Notes: generated by a model from the sequence alone, not told the origin. 18,181 bases of DNA from Helicobacteraceae bacterium (GCA_030613795.1 JAUWLG010000005.1:1-18181); one strand, 5' to 3'; positions 6,823 through 16,026 are shown, counted from the first letter of the stretch. Made by a program: numbers and translations.

Positions 6823-7634
6823 TGAAAAAGTTTGTATTAGAAGCCTTGGCTGAAGATGTTGGAAGAGGCGACCTTTACGCCTTAGTCTTTGAAGCACAAG
6901 AGGCGTCTGCCAATATCATTGCCAAGAGCAGTGGTGTTCTTGCCGGAGAGAAGTATTGTGATGTGCTGGCCAAAGAAGAGGGTCTTCTGATTACTTGGCA
7001 TAAATATGACAGTGATACTTTTTCAAAAGGGGACCTGATCGCCGTTGTAGAGAGTGATTCGCATGCACTTCTGAAGTGTGAACGAACGCTGCTGAACATG
7101 CTGCTTCATGCCTCTTCTATCGCGACATTGACCCGTAAGTATGTTGACATTGCTGCACCATACGGCACGCGCTTGCTAGACACACGCAAGACCCGTCCGA
7201 TGTTGCGTGTTTTTGAGAAGTATGCAACACGCTGCGGCGGTGCGGTCAACCATAGAATGGGTCTTGATGACTGTTTGATGTTAAAAGATACCCATCTAAA
7301 AACGATTGATGATCTCTCTGCCTTTATGGCAAAAGCGCGTCAATCCATCCCTTTTACCTCGAAGATCGAGATCGAGGCAGAGACCTTTGAACAGGCAAAA
7401 ACCTTTATGGCAGCGGGTGCAGATATCGTGATGTGTGACAACATGACACCGGAGCAACTTGCAGAAGTTGTGCTGTATAAAAAAGAGAACTATCCAAGTA
7501 TCTTGTTGGAAGCCAGTGGCAACATCTCTTTGGAGACGATAGAGGCTTATGCTAAAACGGGTGTAGATGCAATTAGTTCCGGTTCATTGATCCACCAGGC
7601 TAACTGGATCGACCTGTCGATGAAAGTCAATTAG
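6822..7634 (+). CDS. nadC: Nicotinate-nucleotide pyrophosphorylase (carboxylating)
   Basis: A 270-residue enzyme that converts quinolinate and PRPP to nicotinate mononucleotide, CO2 and pyrophosphate, the step after NadA. Family signatures are LLDTRKTRPMLRVFEKYATR, then GGAVNHRMGLDDCLMLKDTHL, MCDNM, and the C-terminal LEASGNISLETIEAYAKTGV with SSGSL, which together build the phosphate- and quinolinate-binding barrel site. The length is normal. It is translationally coupled to nadA through TAATG. nadB is not in this window. Confidence 0.96.
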   Translation: MKKFVLEALAEDVGRGDLYALVFEAQEASANIIAKSSGVLAGEKYCDVLAKEEGLLITWHKYDSDTFSKGDLIAVVESDSHALLKCERTLLNMLLHASSIATLTRKYVDIAAPYGTRLLDTRKTRPMLRVFEKYATRCGGAVNHRMGLDDCLMLKDTHLKTIDDLSAFMAKARQSIPFTSKIEIEAETFEQAKTFMAAGADIVMCDNMTPEQLAEVVLYKKENYPSILLEASGNISLETIEAYAKTGVDAISSGSLIHQANWIDLSMKVN

Positions 7635-7645
7635 GCAACTACCTT

Positions 7646-8572
7646 TTGTTTAAAGCCATAGAAAATGCACAGCATATTGTTCTTATAGCGCATATTAATC
7701 CGGATGCGGACTCTTTTGGTTCGGCATCTGCGATGTACACCTACTTGATGCGTTTAGAGAAAAAGGTGACACTCTTCTGTGTGACCGAACGTATCAATCC
7801 CCGTTTGGCATTTTTACCGTGGTTCGATAAAATGCGCCATCAATTTCCAAAAAGTGCTGAGCTTGCGATCAGTTTTGATTGCGGGGCATATAAACGACTG
7901 GGTGTTGAGGTTCCGTGTGACCTTATCAATATTGATCACCATAAAAGCAACGAAGCGTATGGCACGATCAATGTCATCGATACAACCGCGATCAGCACAA
8001 CACAGGTGCTTTATGACGCTTTTAATAAGCATGGTATAAAGATAAACCCAAAAATGGCGACGGCACTTTATGCCGGTCTTTTGGATGATTCACACGGTTT
8101 TTTAGCGCCAAAGACAGACGCAAGAAGCTTTAAGATGGCTTCTGCACTCACGGAGGCAAAAGCGGACATCAGCGCTTGCGCCCAAGCACTTTTCCATCAC
8201 AACTCTTTAGCCGCTTTGCGTCTTAAGGGTATGATGTTTGAGAAGATGTACCTGCTTTTTGATGCACGTGTTGTCATTCACCTGGTCACCAAAGAGATGA
8301 TGGCGATAACTGGCGGACGTGAGGTTGATTGTGAAGCAGCGCTTGAAGAGAGTATGGGCCTGCCTCATGTTGAGCTGGCGTTGATGCTTCGTGAAAACCG
8401 CAACGGCAGCATAAAAGGTTCACTACGTTCTATTGGTGACCTGGATGTGGAGCGTATGGCTAAGAACTTTGGCGGTGGCGGACACAGACATGCTGCGGGA
8501 TTAGATGTAGAGGGCAGTTCGCTAGAAGCGTGCTACCAAAAGTTATTAACTGTAATAAAAGAGGAATTTTAG
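7646..8572 (+). CDS. DHH/DHHA1 family phosphoesterase (NrnA-like nanoRNase / pAp phosphatase)
   Basis: A 308-residue cytoplasmic metal-dependent phosphoesterase. The DHH domain shows motif I HINPDADSFG (16-25), motif II SFDCG (about 76) and motif III NIDHHKSN with D97-H98-H99. The C-terminal DHHA1 domain ends with the substrate-binding GGGGHRHAAG (276-285). This layout and length fit the NrnA family, which degrades very short RNAs and dephosphorylates 3'-phosphoadenosine 5'-phosphate. The TTG at 7646 is the likely start, 11 bases after nadC. The stop abuts the next ATG (TAGATG). The exact substrate is not decidable from the sequence. Confidence 0.88.
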   Translation: MFKAIENAQHIVLIAHINPDADSFGSASAMYTYLMRLEKKVTLFCVTERINPRLAFLPWFDKMRHQFPKSAELAISFDCGAYKRLGVEVPCDLINIDHHKSNEAYGTINVIDTTAISTTQVLYDAFNKHGIKINPKMATALYAGLLDDSHGFLAPKTDARSFKMASALTEAKADISACAQALFHHNSLAALRLKGMMFEKMYLLFDARVVIHLVTKEMMAITGGREVDCEAALEESMGLPHVELALMLRENRNGSIKGSLRSIGDLDVERMAKNFGGGGHRHAAGLDVEGSSLEACYQKLLTVIKEEF

Positions 8573-9937
8573 ATGAGAAAAAAATCAAAATTTGGTTCAA
8601 TGATGTTCACGATCGCATTTTTAGCGATCATTGGCGGGGTGGTCTACCTCTATAACTCTGCAATGTTTGAGCGGACCAAACCAGCTATTATGATCGAGAA
8701 CAGCGGCTACTGGAACCTTCGTGCGCCTCTTAATGTCAAGATCGATGATGCCAGCGGACTTCTAGCTTACAAGGTGACACTTCAAAGCGGTACAGAAAGC
8801 TTTGTCTTGGCTGATGAGCAGTTTGTTGCACCTCAAGGTTCACAGGCGTTAGAGTTAAAAACACCAAAACGTGCCTATGCACTTAAAAACAGTGAAGTGA
8901 CAATTACAGTCGAGGCAAGAGATGCCAGCAAGTGGAACTTTCTGGCTGGCAACTCATCTACAGAGACAGTGGTACTGCAGATCGACAAAAAACGTCCTTA
9001 CCTCTCAACGATCTCTTCGTCATACCGCATTATTAAAGGCGGTTCTGCTGTGGTGATCTTTAAAGCTGAAGATGACAACATGGAAGAGTTCTATGTAGAG
9101 ACGAACTTTGGCAAACGTTTTAAAGCCCAGCCTTTTTATAAAGAGGGTTACTATGTGACACTGATTGCCTGGCCAGTAACAGAAGCTACCTTCCGTGCCA
9201 CGATCATCGCAAAAGACAGTGCAGGCAATGTTGCCAAGTCATCTGTGCCTGTCATTCCTTACAACAAAAAGTACAAGGTCTCTAAGATCAAGTTGAGTGA
9301 CCGTTTCTTAAATGGAAAAGTCTCCGAGCTTTCTTATGCCTATGGTGTTGATGACGGTGCTGATCTGATAGAACGCTTTAAGTATATTAATGAAGATATG
9401 CGTAAAAGCAATGAAGACGTCATCCATGAACTGACTTCAAAAGTGAGTGACAAGCGAGTCAACAACTTCCCGATCAAGAAGATGTACCCGCTTAAAAACG
9501 GTCAGGTTGTCGCACAGTTCGGTGATCACCGTATCTACTCATATCAGGGCGAAGTCGTCTCTGAGGCATATCACCTTGGACTTGACCTGGCGAGCAATGC
9601 GATGTCACCTATTATGTCGCAAAACCCGGCAATTGTTACCTATGCAGAAGAGAATGGTATCTACGGAAACATGCCGGTGCTTTATCACGGACTTGGACTC
9701 TACACCATCTATGGACACTGTTCAAACATGATGGTCAAAGAGGGTGATTCGCTCCGTTCAAACGAGACGGTTGCCAAGACAGGCCGCAGCGGTTACGCCA
9801 TGGGTGACCACTTGCACTTTGGTGTCCTTGTTCAAGGCATCGAAGTGCGTCCGCAGGAGTGGATGGATCAAGATTGGATCCGTAAAAGTATTACAGACCC
9901 TATGCGTGAAGCTAGAAAGCTGATCAACCAGCGTTAA
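8573..9937 (+). CDS. Membrane-anchored M23 family zinc metallopeptidase
   Basis: A 454-residue protein. After a short basic start (MRKKSKFGS) there is one hydrophobic segment (about 9-27) that looks like an uncleaved anchor. A long extracytoplasmic region of beta-rich sequence (about 30-310) follows, then the peptidase domain. The LytM/M23 zinc site appears intact: H334-x3-D338 (HLGLD), H382 in YGHC, and H413-L-H415 in HLHFGV. It probably cleaves peptidoglycan cross-links or peptides in the periplasm, affecting growth or cell shape; Csd-type homologues set helical shape in Helicobacter. The ATG directly follows the previous stop, with AGGAATTTT upstream. A similar peptidase (Cj0131, from memory) precedes lpxC in C. 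jejuni. The specific bond cut is unknown. Confidence 0.9.
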   Translation: MRKKSKFGSMMFTIAFLAIIGGVVYLYNSAMFERTKPAIMIENSGYWNLRAPLNVKIDDASGLLAYKVTLQSGTESFVLADEQFVAPQGSQALELKTPKRAYALKNSEVTITVEARDASKWNFLAGNSSTETVVLQIDKKRPYLSTISSSYRIIKGGSAVVIFKAEDDNMEEFYVETNFGKRFKAQPFYKEGYYVTLIAWPVTEATFRATIIAKDSAGNVAKSSVPVIPYNKKYKVSKIKLSDRFLNGKVSELSYAYGVDDGADLIERFKYINEDMRKSNEDVIHELTSKVSDKRVNNFPIKKMYPLKNGQVVAQFGDHRIYSYQGEVVSEAYHLGLDLASNAMSPIMSQNPAIVTYAEENGIYGNMPVLYHGLGLYTIYGHCSNMMVKEGDSLRSNETVAKTGRSGYAMGDHLHFGVLVQGIEVRPQEWMDQDWIRKSITDPMREARKLINQR

Positions 9938-9976
9938 AATCTTAACGCGATTGATTACTCCTGGTACTCTATGACC

Positions 9977-9997
9977 ATAGCAATAATATTTTGCTAT
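9977..9997. promoter_or_regulatory. Inverted repeat overlapping the lpxC promoter
   Basis: A perfect 7-bp inverted repeat, ATAGCAA (9977-9983) and TTGCTAT (9991-9997), is separated by 7 AT bases. Its right arm covers the TG and half of the -10 hexamer. A bound dimeric repressor would block the promoter. No regulator consensus is recognised. Confidence 0.4.
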
Positions 9998-10000
9998 AAT
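9992..10000 (+). promoter_or_regulatory. Extended -10 promoter of lpxC-tsaB-thrB
   Basis: TGCTATAAT is a perfect TGn-extended -10 box, 55 bp after the M23 gene. It predicts a start near 10007 and a leader of about 50 bases before the lpxC GTG. Confidence 0.65.
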
Positions 10001-10013
10001 AGAAGCAATTATA

Positions 10014-10040
10014 TTCACAGTGATTGTGAAACCTTTTTTT
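10014..10040 (+). terminator. Terminator-like hairpin inside the lpxC leader
   Basis: The stem TTCACA (10014-10019) / TGTGAA (10025-10030) with a 5-base loop is followed after 3 bases by seven T (10034-10040). It lies between the predicted transcription start and the lpxC ribosome binding site. It may terminate read-through from the M23 gene or act as an attenuator; the stem is short and its strength uncertain. Confidence 0.45.
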
Positions 10041-10057
10041 GATGTATAAGGATTGAA

Positions 10058-10942
10058 GTGACACAAACGACTATCAAAAAAGCAGTAGAACTTGTTGGGA
10101 TCGGCCTTCATAAAGGTAACCCCGTTCGTCTGCGTCTTGAACCTCTTGAAGCTAACAGCGGTATTATCTTTTACCGCAAAGATGTTGAGGTTTCGATTCC
10201 CTTAAAACCTGAAAATGTTGTAGATACTAAGATGGCAACGGTCATTGGCCGAGAAGGTCACTTTATCTCGACGATCGAACACCTTCTCTCTGCTGTTTAT
10301 GCGTATGGAATTGACAACCTTCGTGTCAGTGTTGATGCAGACGAGATTCCGGTCATGGATGGCTCAAGTGCCAGTTTCTGTATACTGCTTGATGAAGCGG
10401 GTATTCAAAATCTGGATGTGGCTAAAAAGATCATTCGTATTAAAAAAGAGGTCTCCATTAAAGAGGGCGACAAATATGTCAAACTTTTTCCATCGGATGA
10501 TCTGAAATATGACTTTACCATTAAATTTGCACACCCTGTTATTGCAGAACAGAGTTTTGTGCTTAACTTTAACAAGATCAACTACAAAAATGAGATCTCA
10601 CGTGCACGAACCTTTGGGTTTTTACACGAGATGCAGTATCTTCAGTCCAAAGGCCTGGCTCTTGGTGCGAGTCTGGACAATGCGATCGGTCTTGATGACA
10701 AAAAAGTGATGAACCCGGAAGGGCTGCGTTACACCGATGAGTTTGTACGTCATAAGATCCTGGATGCTATTGGCGATATGTCACTGTTGGGACTTAACTT
10801 TATCGGTTCGTATGAGGCTTTTGCCGGCAGCCATGACCTTAACCATAAACTCACCCTTGCTCTTTTGAAAGACCCTGAAAACTACGAAGTGGTTGAACTC
10901 TCCGGTGCCGAAGAGAAGGAGATGGCAAAAGCTTATGCATGA
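10058..10942 (+). CDS. lpxC: UDP-3-O-acyl-N-acetylglucosamine deacetylase
   Basis: A 294-residue zinc enzyme for the committed step of lipid A synthesis. The zinc and catalytic residues fit the family: E74-H75 in STIEHLLSA, H232 and D236 in EFVRHKILDAIGD, and H259 in AGSHDLNHKL. MDGSSASF and the RTFGF segment (SRARTFGFL) are also characteristic. The start is GTG at 10058 with AAGGA 5 bases upstream. It has its own structured leader, and its stop lies within the start of the next gene (8-base overlap), implying coupled translation. It shows a Gram-negative outer membrane with lipid A. Confidence 0.97.
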   Translation: MTQTTIKKAVELVGIGLHKGNPVRLRLEPLEANSGIIFYRKDVEVSIPLKPENVVDTKMATVIGREGHFISTIEHLLSAVYAYGIDNLRVSVDADEIPVMDGSSASFCILLDEAGIQNLDVAKKIIRIKKEVSIKEGDKYVKLFPSDDLKYDFTIKFAHPVIAEQSFVLNFNKINYKNEISRARTFGFLHEMQYLQSKGLALGASLDNAIGLDDKKVMNPEGLRYTDEFVRHKILDAIGDMSLLGLNFIGSYEAFAGSHDLNHKLTLALLKDPENYEVVELSGAEEKEMAKAYA

Positions 10943-11387
10943 TCTTGTTGTCATCGCACTCACCTCACCGATAATTATCGGGGTCTATAAAGATAAAAAG
11001 CTTATAGAGACGATAAAAAGTGAGGAGAGAAGTTCCGAAGTGCTTCCAGAGATCTTTAAAGAGATGCTCTCTAAATATGAGATAGATCATATTATCTACG
11101 CTAAAGGACCCGGCAGCTTTATGGCGATCAAGGTGAGTTTCATCTTTTTGCGAACGCTCTGTATCGTCAAAAATATATCCCTTTTGGCAACAGATGCTTT
11201 TTACTTTAACAGCAATGCCCCCATAAAAGCAGTTGGAAAGCTCTATTTTGTTAAAAATAGGGACGCAATCGAGACAGAGACGCTCAGTGAAGCCCCAATA
11301 ATGGAATTTACTCTGCCTCAACAATTAGTATTAGAAGATTTTAGTGAAGAGACAGCGCCTTTTTATGGCATCGGCGCAGTCGGATAA
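10935..11387 (+). CDS. tsaB: Short TsaB-like protein (tRNA t6A synthesis partner)
   Basis: A 150-residue protein whose best signature is AKGPGSFMAIKVSFIFLRTL (residues 56-75), matching the GPGSFTGLRIG region of TsaB, the pseudo-ASKHA scaffold that works with TsaD and TsaE to make N6-threonylcarbamoyladenosine on ANN-decoding tRNAs. Typical TsaB is about 220-230 residues; this one covers roughly the N-terminal lobe only, and the usual N-terminal IDTS reads IALTS. The frame could open at 10893, but ATG 10935 matches the TsaB N-terminus and overlaps the lpxC stop by 8 bases. A short counterpart lies between lpxC and thrB in C. jejuni (Cj0133, from memory), so the shortness is probably a lineage trait rather than a fresh truncation. 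Confidence 0.72.
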   Translation: MHDLVVIALTSPIIIGVYKDKKLIETIKSEERSSEVLPEIFKEMLSKYEIDHIIYAKGPGSFMAIKVSFIFLRTLCIVKNISLLATDAFYFNSNAPIKAVGKLYFVKNRDAIETETLSEAPIMEFTLPQQLVLEDFSEETAPFYGIGAVG

Positions 11388-11396
11388 GGACAAGCA

Positions 11397-12278
11397 GTGA
11401 CAATAAGTGTACCGGCAACCAGCGCAAACTTAGGGCCTGGGTTTGACTCATTAGGCTTGGCCGTAAATCTGCGCAACCGTGTTGAGTTCAAACCTTCGCG
11501 TTTTTTTAGTGTGAACATCAAAGGTGAGGGTGAAAACAACCCTCGTCTTAAGGGTAACAATCTCTTTGTAAGTATCTTTAACGAGCACTACAAACGCCTT
11601 ACCAACAAACGTCAAAATTACAAGTTTACGTTTTACAACAACATCCCGCTTTCACGTGGTCTGGGCAGTTCATCGGCTGTTATTGTTGCCGCGATCGCAA
11701 CAGCACACGAGGCAGCAGGGGTACGTGTCTCTAAACGTCGTATCTTAAACCATGCCTTGGTCTATGAATCACATCCAGATAACATCACTCCTGCAGTTAT
11801 GGGTGGTTTTAATGCGGCAACAGTAGAGAAGCAGAAGGTCTTTTCTCAGAAAAAGCATCTTCCTGATTATATTAAAGCAGTTGTTGTGATCCCGAACAAA
11901 CCCATCTCAACGGCAAAGTCAAGAACGACACTGCCGCGTTCATACTCTAAAGAGAATGCTGTTTTTAATCTTTCGCACACAGCATTGACTGTAGCGGCAT
12001 TTTTTAATGAAGATTGGGAGATGCTGCGTCTAGCAACGCAAGACCGTTTTCATCAAAAAGTACGCATGAAGATGCTGCCTGAGCTTTTTGCTATTCAAAA
12101 AACAGCATACGAACAAGGTGCTCTGATGAGTACTCTTTCAGGTTCAGGTTCGACGTTTTTCTCAATGGTCTATGATGAAGATGCCCGTAAACTCAATGAC
12201 CTTTTTTCAAAGCAATATCCTGACTATAGAGTCAAGACACTGGATTTTGATAACCATGGGATCATAACAGAACGCTAG
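11397..12278 (+). CDS. thrB: Homoserine kinase
   Basis: A 293-residue GHMP-family kinase that phosphorylates L-homoserine with ATP in the threonine pathway. The N-terminal [19 protein letters not shown] substrate motif, the ATP-binding [17 protein letters not shown] (about 84-100) and the C-terminal [11 protein letters not shown] motif are all present. The length is normal. It starts with GTG at 11397; TAAGGA, overlapping the preceding stop codon, lies 6 bases upstream. It is the last gene of the lpxC unit before a 51-bp gap. A weak hairpin overlaps its stop codon. Confidence 0.96.
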   Translation: MTISVPATSANLGPGFDSLGLAVNLRNRVEFKPSRFFSVNIKGEGENNPRLKGNNLFVSIFNEHYKRLTNKRQNYKFTFYNNIPLSRGLGSSSAVIVAAIATAHEAAGVRVSKRRILNHALVYESHPDNITPAVMGGFNAATVEKQKVFSQKKHLPDYIKAVVVIPNKPISTAKSRTTLPRSYSKENAVFNLSHTALTVAAFFNEDWEMLRLATQDRFHQKVRMKMLPELFAIQKTAYEQGALMSTLSGSGSTFFSMVYDEDARKLNDLFSKQYPDYRVKTLDFDNHGIITER

Positions 12279-12291
12279 TTACTGGCGTTTT
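12271..12291 (+). terminator. Weak hairpin at the thrB end
   Basis: AACGCTA (12271-12277) pairs with TGGCGTT (12283-12289) over 7 bp, including one G-T pair, with loop GTTAC. Only four T follow. It could be a partial terminator between thrB and ylxR, but the T-run is short. Confidence 0.3.
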
Positions 12292-12329
12292 AGTAAATAG
12301 CACCTGTTTTCAAGAAAGAATTAGATACA

Positions 12330-12593
12330 ATGGCGCCCAAAGTAAACTATCCCCAACGAATGTGTGTTGCTTGTCGCGAACGTTTTGAGCAGAAGTCTCT
12401 ATTACGTTTACAGTGCAAAGAACAACAGCTAAGCTCTTACAGTGGCTTGGGACGGAGTTTTTATCTCTGTTTTGAGTGTATTGATAATGAGAAAAAAGTG
12501 ACTCGGGCCTTGGCTCGAGCTTGCAAGAGTGGGGATATGAAGTACCTCTCGACCCAATTAAAGGAGATCATCGCTGATGTCAGACAAAGTTAG
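12330..12593 (+). CDS. ylxR: YlxR/DUF448 family RNA-binding protein
   Basis: An 87-residue basic protein with the family hallmarks: [20 protein letters not shown] near the N-terminus, then a [13 protein letters not shown] segment containing CxxC, and a C-terminal helix. The YlxR fold usually precedes infB; in some bacteria it is reported to bind and modulate RNase P (RnpM). The infB start overlaps its last 17 bases. The ATG at 12330 has no strong Shine-Dalgarno. C. jejuni has an equivalent (Cj0135, from memory) in the same position. Confidence 0.87.
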   Translation: MAPKVNYPQRMCVACRERFEQKSLLRLQCKEQQLSSYSGLGRSFYLCFECIDNEKKVTRALARACKSGDMKYLSTQLKEIIADVRQS

Positions 12594-15204
12594 AGTACAC
12601 GAGATTGCTAAAGAACTCGGTATCGATTCAAAAGAAGTTGTAGTAAAAGCCGCTGAAATGGGGTTAGATATTAAAACAGCTTCGTCGTCAGTATCTATGG
12701 AAGATGCAGAAAAGATAGCGAATTTTATTATCAGTGGTGCACCTGCTCCAAAACCTGCTACACCTAAAGTAACTGTTAAAAAAGCAGATGAAGCGCCCAA
12801 GAGTGAAGAAAAAGCAGTAGACGAAAAACCTGCTGAAAAAGTCGAAGAGAAGAAAGCTCCGACTGAGACTCCGGCAGCTAAAGCAGTTGAAGCAAAAGCC
12901 GAAGCGGTTGCTGAAAAAACAGCTGAGCTTGTTAAAGAAGCGCCAAAGGCTGAAGAGAAACTGGCTGTAGAGAAGCCTGTCGGCGGTCCAAAAGTCGTTG
13001 CACCGATCAAGCGTTCTGGTCTAAAGATCGTTAAAAAGAAAAAGCCGAAGATCGACCCTAATGCGACTGCAGCTACTGCATCTGCGGCAGCACTTAAAGT
13101 CTCTTCATACGGTAAAGTCAGCGAAGATGTTCTAAAAGAGCTTCAAGAACGTAAAGCGAAGAAGAGAAGCAAGAGCGGCGCGGCTAAGAAGTCTGGCGGT
13201 CAATCTATGGATATCTTCGGTGGAAGTATGTCTGATGTCTCTATGGACTATGAAAATGACCAAGTTGTACTGCTTGATCTCCGTGAAGTTGAAAAAGAGG
13301 TTCCAAAAGAGGAGCCACGTAAGCCACGTCAACCGCGTCCGGCGGGTCGTAGTGGCGGTCCTAAAAGACCAGGCGGAAACCGCGGTCGTCAAGTCTCTCG
13401 CGGTAAACGTAAAAAATATATAAAGACGGTTGAAGAGGAGGTCATCACACACGTAGAGATCCCTGAAGACATCCGTGTATACGAGTTTGCGGAAGCACTT
13501 GGCAGAAGTATGTCAGATGTCATCAAGGTTCTATTCGAACTCGGTATGATGGTCACAAAAAATGACTTCTTGAAAAAAGATGAGATCGAGATCATTGCAG
13601 AAGAGTTTGATGTTGAAGTGACAACGATCGATCCTAGAGATGCCTTTAACTATGAAGAAGAGTATGACGAAGCTGAAGTTGAAGATGCTAACTTAACAGA
13701 ACGCCCACCGGTTATTACGATCATGGGTCATGTTGACCATGGTAAGACATCACTTCTTGATGCAATCCGCAGTGCACGTGTTGCCAGTGGCGAAGCGGGC
13801 GGGATCACACAACATATCGGTGCGTATTCTATTGAGAAAAATGGCAAACAGATTACTTTCTTAGATACTCCGGGTCACGCGGCTTTCTCTGCTATGCGTA
13901 AGCGTGGTGCTGAAGTAACCGACATTATTATTATTGTTGTTGCTGCTGATGATGGTGTTAAACCTCAAACAGAAGAGGCGATCAAACACGCTAAAGAAGC
14001 TGGTGTTCCAGTTATCGTTGCGATTAACAAAATGGATAAAGAGTCTGCTAACCCTGAACTTGTTAAAGGTCAGATGGCAGAGCGCGAGATGACACCGGTA
14101 GATTGGGGTGGGGACATTGAGTTCATTCCAGTTTCTGCTAAAACAGGTGCCGGTATCGATGATCTTCTTGAAAACATCTTGTTAACAGCAGAAGTCCTTG
14201 AACTTAAAGCCAACCCGGATGCAAAAGCAAAAGCGGTTGTTGTTGAAAGTACAATTGAAAAAGGACGTGGTCCGGTTGCAACTGTGATCGTTCAAAACGG
14301 TACACTTAAAGTTGGTGACAACGTGGTTTGTGGTAGTGCTTACGGTCGTGTTAAAGCGATTGTTAATGATCAGAAGAAGATAGTGAAATCACTAGGACTT
14401 TCTGACACTGCTGTTATTGTTGGACTTAACTCAGTACCACCGTCAGGTGAAGTTATGATCGCGATGGACTCTGACAAAGAGACACGTGAATTGGCAACGA
14501 AGCGTGCTGAATATGACCGTATGAAAGAGCTTTCGGCTAGTACAAAGACATCTCTTGATGAGTTGACTGCACTAATCGCAGAGGGTAACCTCAAGTCACT
14601 TAAAGTAGTTCTTAAAACAGATGTTCACGGTTCACTAGAGGCGATCAAGTCGAGTTTGACTGAACTTCGTAATGAAGAAGTCAAAGTTGATGTTATCTCT
14701 TCTGGTGTTGGTGGTGTTACAGAAAATGATGTTGCGTTGGTTAACAACTCTGAGAACTGTGTTCTTCTAGCATTCAACGTTCGTCCTACCGGTGCAGTAA
14801 AAGCATCAGCGAAGCAAAAAGGTGTTGAGATCCGTACGTATACGATCATCTATCAACTTCTTGATGATATCACTGGAATGCTTACTGGTATGATGGCTCC
14901 GAAATATACAGAAGAGCACTCTGGTCAAGCAGACGTACGTGAGACCTTCAAAATTCCAAAAGGAATGGTTGCAGGTTGTATGGTTGTTGACGGCAAGATG
15001 GTTCGCGGCGAGCTTGTCCGTGTTATCCGTGACGGTGTTATTATCCACGAAGGTCAGCTTGACTCTCTTAAACGTTTCAAAGACGATGTTAAAGAGGTTG
15101 GTAAAGGTCTTGAGTGTGGTGTTGTCCTTCACGGTTACGAAGATGTACAAGTCGGTGATGTTATCGAGACCTTCGTTAAAGTCGAGCAAAAAGTAGAACT
15201 TTGA
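12577..15204 (+). CDS. infB: Translation initiation factor IF-2
   Basis: An 875-residue GTPase that places fMet-tRNA on the 30S subunit and drives subunit joining. An IF2_N domain lies at about 3-48. A low-complexity Ala/Lys/Glu linker (about 50-150) follows, then a basic RG/PR-rich stretch (about 245-285) and a second IF2_N domain (about 298-345). The G domain has G1 GHVDHGKT (384-391), G3 DTPGH (430-434) and G4 NKMD (484-487). The C-terminal domains II-IV follow with no gap. The ATG at 12577 has AAGGAG 10 bases upstream inside ylxR. The stop overlaps the rbfA TTG start (TTGA). Confidence 0.98.
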   Translation: MSDKVRVHEIAKELGIDSKEVVVKAAEMGLDIKTASSSVSMEDAEKIANFIISGAPAPKPATPKVTVKKADEAPKSEEKAVDEKPAEKVEEKKAPTETPAAKAVEAKAEAVAEKTAELVKEAPKAEEKLAVEKPVGGPKVVAPIKRSGLKIVKKKKPKIDPNATAATASAAALKVSSYGKVSEDVLKELQERKAKKRSKSGAAKKSGGQSMDIFGGSMSDVSMDYENDQVVLLDLREVEKEVPKEEPRKPRQPRPAGRSGGPKRPGGNRGRQVSRGKRKKYIKTVEEEVITHVEIPEDIRVYEFAEALGRSMSDVIKVLFELGMMVTKNDFLKKDEIEIIAEEFDVEVTTIDPRDAFNYEEEYDEAEVEDANLTERPPVITIMGHVDHGKTSLLDAIRSARVASGEAGGITQHIGAYSIEKNGKQITFLDTPGHAAFSAMRKRGAEVTDIIIIVVAADDGVKPQTEEAIKHAKEAGVPVIVAINKMDKESANPELVKGQMAEREMTPVDWGGDIEFIPVSAKTGAGIDDLLENILLTAEVLELKANPDAKAKAVVVESTIEKGRGPVATVIVQNGTLKVGDNVVCGSAYGRVKAIVNDQKKIVKSLGLSDTAVIVGLNSVPPSGEVMIAMDSDKETRELATKRAEYDRMKELSASTKTSLDELTALIAEGNLKSLKVVLKTDVHGSLEAIKSSLTELRNEEVKVDVISSGVGGVTENDVALVNNSENCVLLAFNVRPTGAVKASAKQKGVEIRTYTIIYQLLDDITGMLTGMMAPKYTEEHSGQADVRETFKIPKGMVAGCMVVDGKMVRGELVRVIRDGVIIHEGQLDSLKRFKDDVKEVGKGLECGVVLHGYEDVQVGDVIETFVKVEQKVEL

Positions 15205-15566
15205 CCCCTGCTGAGATCAAACTCAAACGCTTCGACTCTATCTTAGGGGAACTCGTTCCCGAAGCGCTTTCACAACTTAATGATGCGCGCCTTCGTGAGC
15301 TTGATGTTATTGAAGTGAAGTGTTCTAAGGGGCGCAGTGATGCCAAGGTCTATCTTGACCCCCAAGACTATACAGAGAAAGAGCGTAATGAATTTTTGCG
15401 CCAACTAAAAAAAGCACGTCCAATTATAGAGACACACTGTATGAAAGATCAAGGGTGGTTTCGTTCACCGACGTTGACATTTGAGTTTGATGACCAACTC
15501 AAGCAGAGTCAAAAGATAGAAGATCTTTTTAAACAGATCGCTAAGGAGAGAAAAGATGAGTCTTGA
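15201..15566 (+). CDS. rbfA: Ribosome-binding factor A
   Basis: A 121-residue KH-fold factor for 30S maturation and cold adaptation. The pattern is typical: an N-terminal helix ([18 protein letters not shown]), a [20 protein letters not shown] strand region, and a C-terminal [20 protein letters not shown] helix motif that matches the family ending. TTG at 15201 overlaps the infB stop by 4 bases, so translation is probably coupled. The C-terminal 11 bases overlap rimP. Confidence 0.92.
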   Translation: MTPAEIKLKRFDSILGELVPEALSQLNDARLRELDVIEVKCSKGRSDAKVYLDPQDYTEKERNEFLRQLKKARPIIETHCMKDQGWFRSPTLTFEFDDQLKQSQKIEDLFKQIAKERKDES

Positions 15567-15990
15567 ATCCGATATCAAAAGTATGGTCGAGTCTTTAGAT
15601 CTTAAGGTCTATGACATTACCACCGTCAGTGAACATGACGAGACCATCTACCGTGTTAACATCAGCTCTCCTAATGAGGGTGGTGTCAGCATGGACCAGG
15701 TAGTTGAAGTCACAAAGATGATCTCACCACTTTTAGATGTCACAGCACCTGTTCGTGGTGACTATCGTTTAGAAGTAAGCTCTCCCGGTATTGAACGTAA
15801 ACTGAAAACTCTAACGCACTTTGAGTGCTCTTTGGGTGAAAAAGTGAGACTACAAACAGTAGATAAAGAGAAATATCGAGGAACAGTAAAAAGTGTTGAG
15901 GGTGACAAGATCACACTGACAACAGATGAGGGTGAAGAGACTTTCTCTTTTAAAGACATCATAAAAGCATCTACCTATTTTGAGTGGTAG
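15556..15990 (+). CDS. rimP: Ribosome maturation factor RimP
   Basis: A 144-residue protein that assists 30S assembly. It has the YRVNISSPNEGGVSMDQVVE segment of the N-terminal domain, the signature RLEVSSPGIERKL (about residues 75-87), and an SH3-like C-terminal domain with YRGTVKSVEGDKITL. The length is typical of the compact epsilonproteobacterial form. AAGGAGAG precedes the ATG inside the rbfA end. It closes the infB-rbfA-rimP block; the usual nusA partner is not here. Confidence 0.95.
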   Translation: MSLESDIKSMVESLDLKVYDITTVSEHDETIYRVNISSPNEGGVSMDQVVEVTKMISPLLDVTAPVRGDYRLEVSSPGIERKLKTLTHFECSLGEKVRLQTVDKEKYRGTVKSVEGDKITLTTDEGEETFSFKDIIKASTYFEW

Positions 15991-16026
15991 GCCCTGTGCT
16001 GCTCACTCATCTCTCAAACCAACAAT

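Noticed and set aside
9758..10111. 117-codon minus-strand open frame across the M23-lpxC junction
   Set aside because: Covers the lpxC leader but mostly reads antisense of two firm genes; no motif or start signal that supports it.
10893..10934. Upstream start for TsaB
   Set aside because: It would overlap lpxC by 50 bases with a basic peptide foreign to the family; ATG 10935 fits.
10965..11324. 119-codon minus-strand open frame opposite tsaB
   Set aside because: The sense frame carries the TsaB GPGSF motif and couples to lpxC and thrB; the antisense frame shows nothing recognisable.
12558..13010. 150-codon open frame antisense to the infB linker
   Set aside because: Its Ser/Thr/Ala/Phe-rich composition mirrors the Ala/Lys/Glu repeats on the coding strand; it has no family resemblance.
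14806..15189. 127-codon minus-strand open frame opposite the infB 3' end
   Set aside because: Antisense shadow of a conserved domain; no motif.
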